A stretch of 64,000 nucleotides of DNA from Microstegium vimineum (GCA_022036555.1 CM039122.1:5944289-6008288); one strand, 5' to 3'. Counted from the first letter of the stretch, positions 46,855-59,391 are shown. Notes: generated by a model from the letters alone, not told the origin. Numbers and translations are program-made.

Positions 46855-49233
46855 TCAGCGACCTAAAGTGGATCTGTTCCATGACAAGTAGCTGCTATCT
46901 CCCATTTTCCTGCGGGTGGCCAGATGAAAATCATATTAGTACTTCATCGCAGCAAGGAGTGATGTAACCAGATATGTATTATAGCATGTTCATCTGGGTG
47001 CAATTGCAATCTGTGAGAACTAGAAAATCACTAACCTTGGTTTTATCAAGTATAGCAAGGTGAATGCAAATGCCAAGAAGAAACAGAGTCCACCAACAGT
47101 GAGATATGCAAGGCCCAGAAATTCATTCTTTCCACCTATCCAGGTTGCGGTAGAAAGCACCAACTTCTTCTTGCCACTAAAGCTATAAGTATTGTAGTTG
47201 TTCTCCAATTGAACTGTAATTGTATCATTTTCCTTGAGATCGACATATATCCTACCATACAGCTTTCTGAATGTTGGAAGTGCTGCAGTTCGCATCCAAA
47301 CAATAAGGTCCTCTTGTTCACTCAACTGCTCAGAAGAAAACCGAGTTAGGACTTCGGAGGCAAAAGGTATCCTAAATGATAAAAAAGGACTTATCTTAAT
47401 CAATCTAAGAGAAAATGCATTGGGAGTCATTTGATCTTTAAACTTGATAACTACCGTATGCTAGAAGCATCATTTCCCAATGATCTTTAAACTTGATAAC
47501 TACCGTATGCAAAAATAAAAAAAAAAGTTTGATACAAAGCAAGATCCATGAACATACCGGGATTTTTGGATCAAGTATTTTTCCACCTTGAAGAGGTCCT
47601 TTCTGAAAGTTCGTTGGGAAGACATCACTCCCAAATTTGTGGTCTCTGTCACTCTTCCAAGAGATGTCTTTCTTGTCCACTCTCAAGGTTTCATTGTTGC
47701 GGATGAGGTTATATGTATCATTGAACAGGCTCCATGCAATAAGACCACAAGGCACAATTGGCTTTCCATCTAACGTTTTAGCCTCAGGATCACAATTGGT
47801 AATTTCACTCGCCTTACTTTTTTCTCTTAGCTGTAAATCACTACGGCTCTTGACATACCTGAATGTGATGAATGTTTCAGTTAAGTAGGGAAAAATACGT
47901 CTTAAGAGCAAGAAGACTTCTCACTGACAAAGTTTAAGACAATGAGAGAGAGAGAGAGCATTGGCTAAGATTACATACCTCCTATGATTCTGGTAAAAGT
48001 TATCCAGCTGATAATACACGAAAATCGGTTGTTTCATATTCTTTGTAATCTGAAGACAATGTAATCAAATATTTCAGCCAATTATTCATTTGATCTTATG
48101 CCAAGATGCATACTTGTAAAATAACTGACGGTAAGCTATCGTTAGTCAACGTTGTTTCTATTATAGTTTTTCCATTTCCAAAAGTTCAGGTTAAAAGAAT
48201 ACATGCAGATAATTCCATTACCGTCAGATTCCTTGTGCAGGTTTTTGGTATACTCTCATTCCGGATGTAAGCAAGCTTGTCCGTCACACCATCAGGGACA
48301 CATGAGTCATCATACCGATCAACAATCTCGACAACCTGCAGCAGGGAAAACAACCAACATAAACAAAATGACAGGAGCTTATATTTCAAACCAAGCAGAT
48401 AGGAGACTGGGCATACTTGTTGTGAAGCTCGCAGCGAAGCAATACCAATTGGGACAAAAATCACACCAACAAGAACAAATACTGAAATAACCTGTGTAAC
48501 ATGAGAAGTTAAGCACACCCATATGGGGTTTGATGTAGGAAAGCTGATGACACCAAGGGAAAATCTGTACTATTGAGCTCACCCATTTGGGAGTAAGAAT
48601 CGGCTTGCAAGCTGGAAGCTCCTGCTGCGTAAACTTGGAATCTGTTTGCATAGAAGAACAGCGTTAGAAATCACTTCATTCCAGCAAAGCTAGTGTGTTT
48701 TCTAAGGAAAACCAGCAAAGCTAATATGAATCTGATCTTTTGGAAAATGATAGGCATAATCACCAGTTAAACAAATTTTAGTAATTTGTTGATCTCTTGA
48801 AACTCGAGTTCTGGTTCTAACACTACTCAGCATCCATAGGAGTATCATGTATTAACAAAGCAAAAAAAAAAAAATGTCCTCAAAGTTTGTCTACAAATAT
48901 ATCCTAGAGAGATAAAATATAGTACAAACAGAACATCAGATTTCACTACTTATTTGAAATCAAACCTCAGTAGGTTATAAAAACTTATATTCAAGCGCAA
49001 AACTAACAAACAGCCAGCCTAAAAATACCCAAAAGAAAAAGGTTCTAAACCGCAAGGAAAACAGGAATGAAAGTGGAGATAATATCCTCGATTGAAGCCT
49101 AAAAATAGAGACAACATCAGCAAGATAATATTCAGAAAGAAGATCTCACACTTGGGCTTCCGGGAGTTCCTCCTAGGCTGCGCGCCACCATCCCGGATCC
49201 GCCGGAGCTCGACCCGGCAGCGTTGCTATCCAT
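46855..49233 (-). CDS. ALIS: ALA-interacting subunit (CDC50/LEM3 family), apparent frameshift in exon 1
   Basis: Eight exons on the minus strand: 49233-49150, 48641-48583, 48491-48417, 48335-48222, 48049-47979, 47858-47558, 47325-47036, 46909-46855. The protein is the beta-subunit that P4-ATPase lipid flippases (ALA) need for ER exit and activity. Seen: cytosolic N-terminus ending RKPKYSKFTQQELPACKPIL, membrane helix 1 (VISVFVLVGVIFVPIGIAS), a large lumenal domain with conserved Cys and N-glycosylation sites (RNES, RNLT), the core LSEQEDLIVWMRTAALPTFRKLYG, YNTYSFSGKKKLVLST, membrane helix 2 (AYLTVGGLCFFLAFAFTLLY) and the C-terminal SSYLSWNR. About 349 residues expected. The start ATG (MDSNAAGSSS) and the exon 1 end (QPRRNSRKPK) are in different frames; one G appears missing in the CCC (minus GGG) at about 49192-49195. 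Introns are otherwise phase-consistent. The gene is convergent with the methyltransferase gene (395 bases between stops). Intron 6 contains a 49 bp tandem duplication at 47432-47512. Confidence 0.87.
47432..47512. repeat. Short tandem duplication in ALIS intron 6
   Basis: TGATCTTTAAACTTGATAAC + TACCGTATGC occurs at 47432 and again at 47481, a 49-base offset. Non-coding and close to the 5' end of the minus-strand intron between exons 6 and 7. Confidence 0.85.
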
Positions 49234-50782
49234 CCCACCAGCCGCCAAGAAAAAGATCGCCTCTACCTACCTGCCGCCCAAACGGACCTCGCCAAAATCG
49301 CCGGCCGCCGGCAGCAATAGTCCAAGGAAAGCACAACAGAAAGAACGGCCTCCCTGACTCCTCTGCCTCGAGATTTGGTGGCCGGCGGAACGAAGGCGAG
49401 GCGGGGAAAGAAGTAGAACCAGAATGACACGGAGAAAAGCTGGGACCTTGCTGGTGTTGTTGTTGTTCCCCTTCTGCGAAGGTTACAAGGAAGGAGGAGG
49501 TGGAGGGGGGCGGTTTGACTAAAGATGAGGAGGTGGCCGTGGTGGTGGTCGTGGTCGTGCCCCCCGCGTTGAGCTTCAGCCGGCGGAGATGACCAACTGA
49601 CCAAGGCCAGCAGGAGTTGAATTAGTCAATGGAATTCTGCTGCGTTGTTTTTTCTTCCTGTAGTACAAATTTTCTAAGGAGAAACCGCGTCTATCTAGAA
49701 TAAAATAAAATCAATCTCTAGAAAAATAGAGAGAATAGAATAGAATGAATAGAAGTTGGAAAGGTTGGGTTGGATGGAGTAGTTGGGCGATTAGCTGTCC
49801 TCACAAATTTGGTGTATGCGCTCTCCTGACTGCAATTTGTGTGAGACTAGCTGGATAGCATAGGTGAATTCGAAACTCATGATTGTGAAGCAGTATGACG
49901 AGTTTAGGGGATGCAATGCAAATGTGTGATAGATGCAGAGAAGATGTCGAGAAGAGCGAGAGAAAAATGAATAAAGATGGTAGCAGTGAGGGTTGCACCA
50001 GTGTGTACGGTGTCCAAGAGATGTCACAAGGTGAAAAAAAAAATACTTGTGGAATGTTGACGTGAAAGCGAACAAGATAGTTGGAGTTAGAGTTGTGAAT
50101 TTTTATTTTACAACGAAACAATCTGAATACACAAACCGGCTTTTTCAACATGGTAGCAAATTATTGCCTTAATCTTTTTATGAGATTGTACTTTTTTCCA
50201 TCTAGAATGTGTTTGTACCTTTCCATATCAAAGACTCAAATTTTTCTCCCGTGTCCTCGGAAATCACATGTAATAAGTATCATAATTTGCACACGTCTTC
50301 TTGTAGCCGTATTGTTATACTTTTCATACGACCCTGGAATGTTCTTCTCAATTAAATTTCCAAGAGCAAAGCCACCACTTATTGTCGTCTGTTACATTGA
50401 CTTCCACCAAAAGATAAAATGTGTTAGTTTATTTAGAACTATAAGAAATAAATAAATATATATACATAGAAAAAGAAACGAAAACTATCATTTAATTATT
50501 TTAGAGTTTAAAAGTGAAAAATAAAAATAAAAAAATAGAAAAGATAATAAATGAACGTGACGACCTTAATGATCTTTTAATTTATCGAGCACATCTTTTC
50601 TCATATGGAATTCCATAAACAACTTGCAACCTGAACCTACATAGCAGCTTGTATGAAATCATTTGAAATAATGACACCAATAATGATATCTAGCAAAATA
50701 TCATTATTAGTGTCATTCGAAATGTTGCAAAAACATCTTACAAGGGATAAATCAGGTTAAAGGGGATTTTCCTAAAGAAATA

Positions 50783-51016
50783 CTCACTCGTCCATAAAAA
50801 AAATTTCATTCTCATTTTCCGAGAAATAACTTTGACTAATTTTATAAAAAAATATTAATATTTATAATATATAATTAATATCATTAGATATGTCATTGAA
50901 TCATTTTTATAATAAATTTATTTGGAGATGCAAATGTTGCTAATATTTTCTACAAATGTAGTCAAACTTATAGTATGGAAACAAAAAAACCAATAGTTAT
51001 TTAGGGATGGATGGAG
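50783..51016. mobile_element. Stowaway-type MITE
   Basis: CTCACTCGTCCATAAAAAAA at the left and GGGATGGATGGAG at the right are loosely inverted; TA flanks both ends (50781-50782 and 51017-51018). AT-rich, no ORF. Confidence 0.75.
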
Positions 51017-51333
51017 TATAGCACAATGGAAATTGACAAAATAAATACTGGATTGTCTCTCATCATTATTGGAGAAACATCTTTCTTAATCCCCCTAGTC
51101 CTTTCAATCAAGTTATCTTTAGAGAGAACCAATCATTTGTATAAAAACCATAGGAACATATTCACTTTCAATGACCACTTTTAATATCGAGTGATCTGAT
51201 GTAAATCATTGTCAAGAAATTCTTATACTTAGTTTGCAAAGACCAAATACCATTCCTAGTTAAAATCCATTTGAAATGATGCAAAAAATGCTCAACCGGC
51301 AAACTATAGGATTGTGCACGAGTAAAAAATAAA

Positions 51334-51965
51334 GGAAAAAGTCTATATTTCCTCCATGAACTATAGTTCGCGTCTGTTTTTCCTCCCTGAACTGTAAAAC
51401 TAGAAATCTTTCCTCCTTCAACTCTGAAAACCGTTCGTTTTACCTCCTTAAGTTGTTTTGGACAGTGGTTTTGTCTTTTTTCTTTTTTTATTTATTTCAA
51501 ATGAATCTTTGGAAAATCATAGTAAACCACAAAAAAATCATAAAATAAAAAATCCAATTTTGTTAGACTTCACATGAGTATATCTATATAGTGAATATAT
51601 AATATGGTATGTTTTAGTACAAATTTTTTTCTTGTATCTTTAAATCTATACTTTTTTAGTAATTAATTAGAAAAATTTGTACTAAAGTATATCATATTAT
51701 ATGTTTACTATATAGATCTACTCATGTGGAGTCCAAAAAAATTGGATTTTCTATTTTATGATTTTTCTGTGATTTACTATGATTTTTTAAAGATTTAGTC
51801 AAAATAAATAAAAAAGAAAAAAAGACAAAACCACTGTCCAAAACCACTCAGGGAGGTAAAACGAACCGTTTTTAGAGTTGGAGGAGGAAAGATTTCTGGT
51901 TTTATGGTTCAGGAAGAAAAAACGAACACGAACTATAGTTCAGGGAGGAAATATGTACTTTTTCC
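51334..51965. mobile_element. Mutator-type foldback MITE with 9 bp duplication
   Basis: The element is a near-complete palindrome. Left end GGAAAAAGTCTATATTTCC, right end (inverted) GGAAAAAGTACATATTTCC. The arms then agree for about 290 bases each, including CCTCC..GAACTATAGTTC, AGACAAAACCACTGTCC and CTCATGT..TATATAG. It is flanked by an exact 9 bp duplication AAAAATAAA (51325-51333 and 51966-51974), the length made by Mutator-like transposases. A-rich duplication sequence makes chance agreement a little easier. No coding capacity. Confidence 0.85.
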
Positions 51966-51996
51966 AAAAATAAAACAGTACTAAAAAAAGTCCACG

Positions 51997-52068
51997 GGCA
52001 AACTTTGCAGCCCAACCGTCCAATGGTCCATTGGCAAACTTTGCAGCCCAACCGTCCAATGGTTCATG
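51997..52068. repeat. 36 bp tandem duplication
   Basis: GGCAAACTTTGCAGCCCAAC + CGTCCAATGGTCCATT is repeated twice with a 36-base period (starts 51997 and 52033), about 360 bases before the SSADH start codon. Confidence 0.9.
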
Positions 52069-52423
52069 GGCTCGACATCGCTCATTGCCTCATCCCGAAC
52101 TTGATCCTAGAGGCCTTCGGCCCGATTTCTGTTCCGAGAGTCGCAAAACATAGCGGGCCTGAATCCGTTCTCTTTCCTTCCTAGTGATGTGACGTGGTTT
52201 CATTGAAATTGAAAACTCCAAATCTGCGCAGCGCAACAGCCTGCGCCATAAACAAAAGGGCAAAGGCAAAGCGCTCCATCATTCTAGCAAGCCAGCGCAC
52301 CGGAAAAAGTAAAAAAGTCACTCGTGAGTCGGAGGAGGTGGGGCCCGTCGTCCGGCGTCCGCCATCGCCGCTCGTCGTTTTCCTCGCTCGCACACCCGTG
52401 ACCCGTCCCGATTCCAGTGTCAA

Positions 52424-55400
52424 ATGGCGATGTCGATGATGACTATGCGACGCGCGGTGGTGCTCGGTGCCCGCCACATCCCCGCCGCCGCAGCCGCTTC
52501 CTCCCGCGTCGTCCCCGTCCGCCACGTACGCTCCCCCTCTCACCTTTTATCAACCCATCTTCCTCTTCGCCGCTTCACACACCACACCACACCACACCCC
52601 TCACCCTCCCGTCGCCGCGTCACTGTGCGGTGCCTCGTTCGCTTGTTGGTTTGATATATTTTGGGTGTGCAGATGAGCGCGGGCGCGGGCGCCGCGATGG
52701 AGAAGATCCGCGCCGCCGGGCTGCTCAGGACGCAGGGCCTCATCGCTGGGAAGTGGGTGGACGCCTACGACGGAAAGACCATCGAGGTGTGCGTCACTTT
52801 CCCGGATTAATCCCGCTTCGCAGGCATGTGCTCTTCCCGTTTCGTTGGAAATCACCTGGAATGTGGTGGGTTTGGTTGGCTCCTCTCATGTGGGCTGTGG
52901 CGGCTTGACGGTTTGACTCTGCTACGATTTTGGATCGGTGCTGAGATAGTTAATTCGAGTGCAATTAGTGTTTATGTCGTTTTGCGCGCTGTCTATTGTA
53001 ATATCGTGTTTAGCAGTTTGGGAGCTGGGTTTTGGGTGTAGTGTCGAGTTCATTTTCATGAATTCATGACTTTTGTGACCCTAGGTTGTCAAGGTAATGT
53101 TCACATTGCGTCAATGTTGTGTTGCTGTTACTTGTGATAGCTTAAACATCTTTTATTTTCCGTAGGTGCAAAATCCAGCAACTGGGGAGGTCCTTGCAAA
53201 TGTGCCCTGTATGGGCAGCAGAGAAACATCTGATGCTATTGCTTCTGCTCACAGTACATTCTACTGTAAGTCAAATGTTTCAGTGCATTCGATTTTCATG
53301 CCTTAATATCTGGATTATGTTATGTTCCAGAACAGAACTGCTGCTGTCAATTCTAACAGGACAGTTACTTAAACACTGTAAATTAATATGTGGCTATTTC
53401 TGAAGATAGTGCCCAGACTTTGTGCTGAATGGCGTGAATAGCATTAACCTCTGTTTTATTTCAGTTCTTGTTTCTACTATAACTCAGATAATTCTGCTCT
53501 TGTAAGAAAACAAAGTGTTCCTCGCGTCATATGTGGCCTGTCCGCTCTTAACAATGTCTATATCTTGTTTATATCTCAGAAATTCTTAGATGTTCTGTTA
53601 CTTTAAAATACCTTAACTAATGTCAGTTTCATACCTAGAACTGGGATATAAGCAAACTGCAACTGAATATCTATTGTAATGTCTTCTTTTGATTCAAACG
53701 CTTGTTTTATTTGGAAAAACCACTAGAAACTGGAAAGTGGGGACAGGGATTTTTTTTTAGATAATGGATAAATCAATATCCGGCCTCTACATCCGGGGAT
53801 GTACACAGCCAATTCTTACAGTTTGTGCTAAAAAGGGAGAAAGCCATAGTCTTATAGATTGACCAGGACGCTAGATCAAACAATATATCCCGATTTTAAG
53901 ATGCAGCTTAAACCAGTAGGAAAACTAAAAAGTTCATAACTCCATACCACTTAAAATCTAGGCACAGTAAGTTTAAAGCTGGGGAAGTTTCTCTGTTCGT
54001 ATCTGGATCACTTTTGGTTAGTTTTTATGTACCTTTTAGGACTCATAACCACATTTTCCCATGAAAGAATGGGTCTGCATGAAGTCAGTTCTTTGCAATT
54101 GCCATTTCCCTTTATGGATACTCTTATACCAAAGCAAGAGTAAATCATATGTAAAATTCAGTTCTTCGCAATTTCTATTTCCCTCTATGGATATTCTTAT
54201 ACCAAAGCATATGTATATTTTTGGTTTTTTTTATTGTAGTTGCTTCTTATTTGTACTTTCCTGTTTGTATGTTCTAATCCTTTCCTTGTCGTAGCTTGGA
54301 GTAAACTCACTGCAAGTGAGAGGAGCAAGGCACTAAGAAAATGGTAGTTTCTATGGAAACGAGTGCTGTGTAAAATTCTTTTTTAAGGATTGAGTAAATT
54401 GCACTGTGGGTAACAAAATTCGTGCCGTGGGTGCAATCTATTTACAGAAGTTCAAAATGACACAAATTTATCACTGATATCATTTGAGTGCAATTTTAGG
54501 GTCATTAGATTCCATCTGGGACATTCTAATCCATGTAACATTGACAGGGATAAAAGCATGGGCAATAGATGGTCTAGGGTTCATTTACCCAACTGTGGCC
54601 TGCACATTTTGTGGAAAAGGGCAAAGGAAATGTGCACCAATTATTTTTTCTCGAATACGCAGGAGGACTGCGTATCATTGTATTAATAGAGGAGAAAAGG
54701 AGCCGTACATAGACTCGGACACACGCACACACACACACACACACACAGGACACTACAACCCCACAAAGAGAAAAGAAAAGGCAAGGACTAGAGAAGTCCT
54801 GACCAGAACCCTTGAAACCGCCCCCTAACCGACACCACGAGCAGGGTTCAGGGACAGCCCCTTGGCCCCAGACAAAGACCAGATCAGAGCTTCCTCCCGA
54901 GCAAGAGTAAGAGCGGTAGACAGATTTGGGGTGGCTCCATTGAAGACACAGTCATTTTGATGCTTCCAGATGGTCCAGGCGCCTAAGATGATAAGAGAAT
55001 TCAAGCCTTTTCGCACATCTCCGCTGGTTGCTGAATCCGCCTTGTCCCACCAGACATCAAAGGAGGAGTCGGTAGACTGTGGGGCAAGAGCTACCAGCCC
55101 AACACCGTGCAAGAAAGCAAACCAAAATTGTCTTGCGAACACACATCCAATAAGCAGATGTTGGATGCTCTCATCCATCTGATCACAAAGCAGACATTGA
55201 TCAGGATGGGGAGGCCACACCGAGCCAACCTATCCGCAGTCCAGCAACAATTGTGAGCAACCAGCCACATAAAAAACCGACATTTTGGGGGCGCCCAAGA
55301 CTTCCAAATGCGCTCATAGGGACCTAAACTATAGATCTCGGTGTTGGATTTTTGCTTGTCTGATGGTACTAATCTAGAATGGCTAGATGAGGACAAGTAA

Positions 55401-58400
55401 GTCTGTTAGTGGGGATGCAAATGCATGCTCATGTCTAGGAAGGGATGCATGGCTTGGCCCAGTAGGGTGGCACCTCAGCATATGTTGGCTGACGGCAATG
55501 AAGTGGCGCAGCAATACAGGCACGTGGATGATCAACAACCACCTCACACACGCTCTAGTATCGAAAAGAGGCAAAACAAAAGCAGATGTCATGCATCATG
55601 GATACTGCAGTTCTTGGGCTTAGTATTTTTTTCTGCAAAAATTGCAATCGAGTTAGCTGTGCATGTGTTTCCACACCATGTTGGTGTTCAGATATGTATG
55701 TGGCCTTACTTGCCACAGGTTGTGCGATTGTAATCCAATTGCACGTTTAAAATAAGATTATTGACTAGATTTCCCAATTGTCAAATTCTATGACTAGATT
55801 GCACCCACCACATGAGTTTTGGCACCTATAATGTGTTTTACTCTTTATTATTTATAGCATTCATTTCTGTATTATTGCTTAAATATTCCTTCTCACTAAG
55901 TATATTCATCAAGGTACGATCTAATTATTTCACACAAGGAAGAGCTTGCACTTCTCATGACACTGGAGCAGGGGAAACCTATGAAAGAAGCCCTTGGTGA
56001 GGTACTTGATTTATATCATCCACTGATGTTAGTTGATGGTTGTGATTTTGAGGTTCTTTTGGGGCCTGATTGGTTGGTACTCTTCTGTTCAGGTCAATTA
56101 TGGTGCAAGTTTCATTGAATATTTTGCAGAGGAAGCAAAGCGTATATATGGTGATATCATTCCACCAACTTTATCTGATCGCAGATTGTTGGTTCTGAAG
56201 CAGGCAATATGCTGATACCTTTTTCTTTGTTACTTTGTTGCTGATAACTCTCACTCTTCTGCTGTTCATTTTGTTAGCTTGATGTATATTTTGTTTACGA
56301 TACTTCATCATCAGTTTATATTGAATCCTGCTATAATGCACAGTTTAACTTGTGTACTGTACTAGTTTGGCTAGCTGATACATAGGTTTGAATGATATTG
56401 TCATAATCAGCTCAAGAATAAAATGTAGTATTAAAAAATTAATATCATTTATTGAATGGCAGTACTCCTGCCAGTTTTCTTTTTATCTTTTTTTATTTAT
56501 AAAAAATTTAAAAAGATTTTCCACCTAGCCAAATACTCGGTCTAGAGTTGGTATGTCATATTCTAGAAGATAATATGTCCTTTTATGAATTTAGACACAT
56601 GATCTCGTTCCAACTGGACTCAAAATGTTATTTGGCTAACTGTTTGCAACAGGGCAAAATAGTTTGACTTCAATACAATGTATTGGGAACTATGGGTATC
56701 GTTGAACAATACATGGTGTTAGGATTTGCCCTTCTTAGTTTAGCAAGTCCATATGTGGAACGAGTTAATTGCGAATGCATTTGCCACTTCCATTTTGTTG
56801 AGCAAAGTAATATAGTTTGATTATCGTAGACATCTTTAATGAACTGTGACTCCAATTTAGCAGTTCATTTTCTTGACCTTTTTTCCACAACGGTAAAACC
56901 GAATTTCATTGCTTGGAAGCAACGAAGTTACAATAGTCTGAAACAAAACAAACGTAAACAATCGCACCCCCAGCAGGCCAAACTGGAAAGAACACAGAGG
57001 GTTCATCCAGATGGCACGAAACAAACCACGAGACTGAAACGGGTTAAATGGCTACTGTACGTGTTAAAGCGCCACACCCAGTATCCATACCCAGCGCAAC
57101 GATAGGATATATTACACGCCTGAGATGGCAACCAAACAGCAGCGCAGGCTATGCATCCTGATGCTAAAAGAGGAACTTATTTTCTTGACCTGGCGTGCTG
57201 ATTTCTTTACATGTGCCATGTGGAGATTATACATCGTGTATCTCAATGTTTCTCTCTCTTTTGTTTGCACTGCAGCCTGTTGGGGTTGTTGGAGCTATTA
57301 CACCATGGAATTTTCCATTAGCAATGATAACCCGAAAGGTCTCTACTCTCTAGCAATGCAGTACACTTCTCCATTGGAAAGTTAACAAAAAAAAAGAAGA
57401 AAAGAAACGATAAGTCATAACTAAGGCAGTACATTTTTGCATATATGGTTTTGGGCAGGTTGGACCAGCTTTGGCCTGTGGCTGCACTGTTGTTGTCAAG
57501 CCATCAGAGTTCACACCTCTGACAGCATTAGCTGCAGCAGATCTTGCTCTTCAAGCTGGAATACCAGCGGTAATCATCTCGATTCTCTATTATTGCCATC
57601 TATTTTGTATTTTGAGTATTTATTTCGTCAAAAGTTACTAATTATGATGTACTCCCTCCATTCCAAATTATAAGACATTATAACTTTTTTTAGATACATA
57701 GTTTTTGCTATGCACGTAGATATATACACTATGCCTAGATACGTTGTGAGAACGTATCTAGAAAAGCCAAAATATCTTGTAATTTGGAATGGAGGGAGTA
57801 GAAACCAAAGAAATTGGTGACCTTTCATGTAAAGTATGTAATTACGTACTGAATCTAAATGCTCTACCATTGTTTTGAGTAGAAAATAATCACACCAAGT
57901 CACCAAACTTGATACAATTAATTATAGCTGCAATCCTGCAAATGTAGGGGGCAGAAATCATATGTTGCAATGTTTTGATACTTGATACAAATCTTTTACT
58001 TGAAAGTGCAAAAGTGTTCTCCTCTATTAATTATCTGAATGATTTTGTTCTGTGGGTGTTTGTTTGTCATCAATTTAACCTCTCTTGAACTTATTATATA
58101 ATTCAGGGTGCACTAAATGTTGTGATGGGTAATGCTCCTGAGATAGGTGATGCATTGATGCATAGTACACAGGTTCTATTTCCTCCCATCTTGTTTTCCA
58201 TCTGCACTTCTCTTTGTCTTCATAATATGTCAAGTAGGAATACTTGTGGTTGACACTATAATATAACTTTTGATTAGGTCAGAAAGATTACATTCACTGG
58301 ATCAACAGCTGTTGGCAAAAAACTGATGGCTGGATCTGCAAATACTGTGAAAAAGGTATAGTGAGGAATTTCTTACTGAAAGTTTCTTATGCAATGTTTA

Positions 58401-59391
58401 TTGCTATCTTACTGTGAAAAACATGATTATCACATTGTGTAACTTTTCATGATGAAATCATACACTATCCTTGTGTTTAATTAGCCTGTAAGAAATCTGT
58501 GTAGAGGGTTTATACAAGCATTGATAATCATCCAATTACCACCAGGTTTTATCCAGACTAGCCCTTATTGGCCCTTCTTTTCTTTTTTGGTTGTTTCAGG
58601 TCCTGAATCCCCTTTAATGTCTAATTCACTTACTGTTTCATGTACATGTACCAATTATCAAGTCTTGAAAAAGGGGATAAATTTACTTTTATCATAAGCC
58701 AGCCAAGAAACACCAGCTTTCTGGAAGCCTTCTGTTGCCTGGTGGTGGTTTTGGGCCAGCTGGTGCTCAAATCATTCTTTCAGTTAACATACTAATTCCT
58801 AATACTAATAGTGTTTTCGGGACTGTTTTCAAATAATTCTTTGGATTTTATGAAACAGAGTTCTATTTCTTAATAATAAGAAACTTAATTGCTGTTTGAC
58901 AGCTATTGATAATGTTGCATACCAATAATGTGGTACTCTGATGTATTCTACCTTTTGGACTATTGGTCATAAAATATTAGGACTTGTTTGGACATGGAGG
59001 ATTGCTTTAGGAAACTATAAGTGCCGCTACTCTTTTCATTATTCCGATGTGTTGGTTGTACCAAGGCAAACATGGCATCCGTACTTTATTGCCATAATGT
59101 ATCTACATATCATTCTTTTTGTTGGGATAACATTTGAATGCTAGAATTGCATTCTTTTTTGGATGAATGGAGTATACCTAGAATTTTCACTCAGTGGATA
59201 AGTGTTCTGTTTTTTGAACATGGTCTTGTTTGTTTTTGAAGGTTTGCATGCTCTTCTATTTCATTCTGAGACCTTCTAATGATGATTCTCACAAAAAAAT
59301 AATTATTTTGTAGGTCTCCTTGGAACTCGGTGGTAATGCACCTTGCATTGTTTTCGATGATGCAGACATTGATGTTGCTGTTAAAGGCAGT
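52424..59391 (+). CDS. ALDH5F1: Succinate-semialdehyde dehydrogenase, 3' end outside window
   Basis: Eleven exons are visible: 52424-52525, 52673-52786, 53166-53265, 54295-54343, 55914-56001, 56093-56203, 57276-57338, 57459-57569, 58107-58172, 58278-58355, 59314-59391; 320 residues of about 530. The enzyme oxidises succinate semialdehyde to succinate with NAD in mitochondria, the last step of the GABA shunt. The N-terminus (MRRAVVLGARH, Arg/Ala-rich) fits a mitochondrial presequence. ALDH landmarks: TPWNFP (residues 197-202), the KPSE motif in VVVKPSEFTP, the NAD-binding FTGST (274-278) and the catalytic Glu in LELGGNAP (Glu298). The exon with the catalytic Cys and the C-terminal half are not in the window. 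Intron 6 begins with GC (CAG|GCAATA). Introns hold a LINE, a SINE-like piece, Stowaway and hAT MITEs; a copia element lies after the last visible exon. The frame is intact so far. Confidence 0.93.
53749..53925 (-). mobile_element. SINE/LINE-like retroposon remnant in SSADH intron 3
   Basis: Starts with a T9 run followed by AGATAATGGATAAATCAATA + TCCGGCCTCTACATC, a sequence type commonly seen at the A-rich 3' end of short grass retroposons inserted in reverse. Right limit unclear. Confidence 0.4.
54081..54209. repeat. Direct repeat in SSADH intron 3
   Basis: TCAGTTCTTTGCAATTGCCATTTCCC + TTTATGGATACTCTTATACCAAAGCA occurs at about 54082-54134 and, slightly changed, at 54158-54209; period about 76 bases. 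Confidence 0.8.
54641..55376 (-). mobile_element. 5'-truncated LINE (zf-RVT end) in SSADH intron 4
   Basis: Read leftward it encodes the zinc-binding region at the end of plant L1 reverse transcriptases: WKSWAPPKCRFFMWLVAHNC, TADRLARCGLP, then a frame change and CLLCDQMDESIQHLLIGCVF, FDVWWDK, GAWTIWKHQNDCVFNG. The 3' terminus has TGATACGCAGTCCTCCTGCG + TATTCGAGAAAAAA, the L1 tail with its A run. The body upstream is missing, as is normal for LINE copies. It carries a (CA)n run at about 54722-54750. Intronic, antisense to SSADH. Confidence 0.85.
57652..57798. mobile_element. Stowaway MITE in SSADH intron 8
   Basis: A textbook copy: CTCCCTCCATTCCAAATTATA at the left, TAATTTGGAATGGAGGGAG at the right, perfect inverted ends, TA duplicated on both sides (57650-57651 and 57799-57800). 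147 bp, little diverged, so recent. Confidence 0.95.

Larger units (their letters stand above)
49234..52423. other. Divergent intergenic region between ALIS and SSADH
   Basis: About 3.2 kb separating two genes that point away from each other, so it holds both promoters. It includes a Stowaway MITE (50783-51016), a 632 bp foldback element (51334-51965) and a 36 bp tandem duplication (51997-52068). Small ORFs in 49.8-50.5 kb show no domains. Confidence 0.55.

Noticed and set aside
58941..59175. Possible Stowaway end (GGATGAATGGAGTATA near 59160)
   Set aside because: No matching left end with TA could be found.
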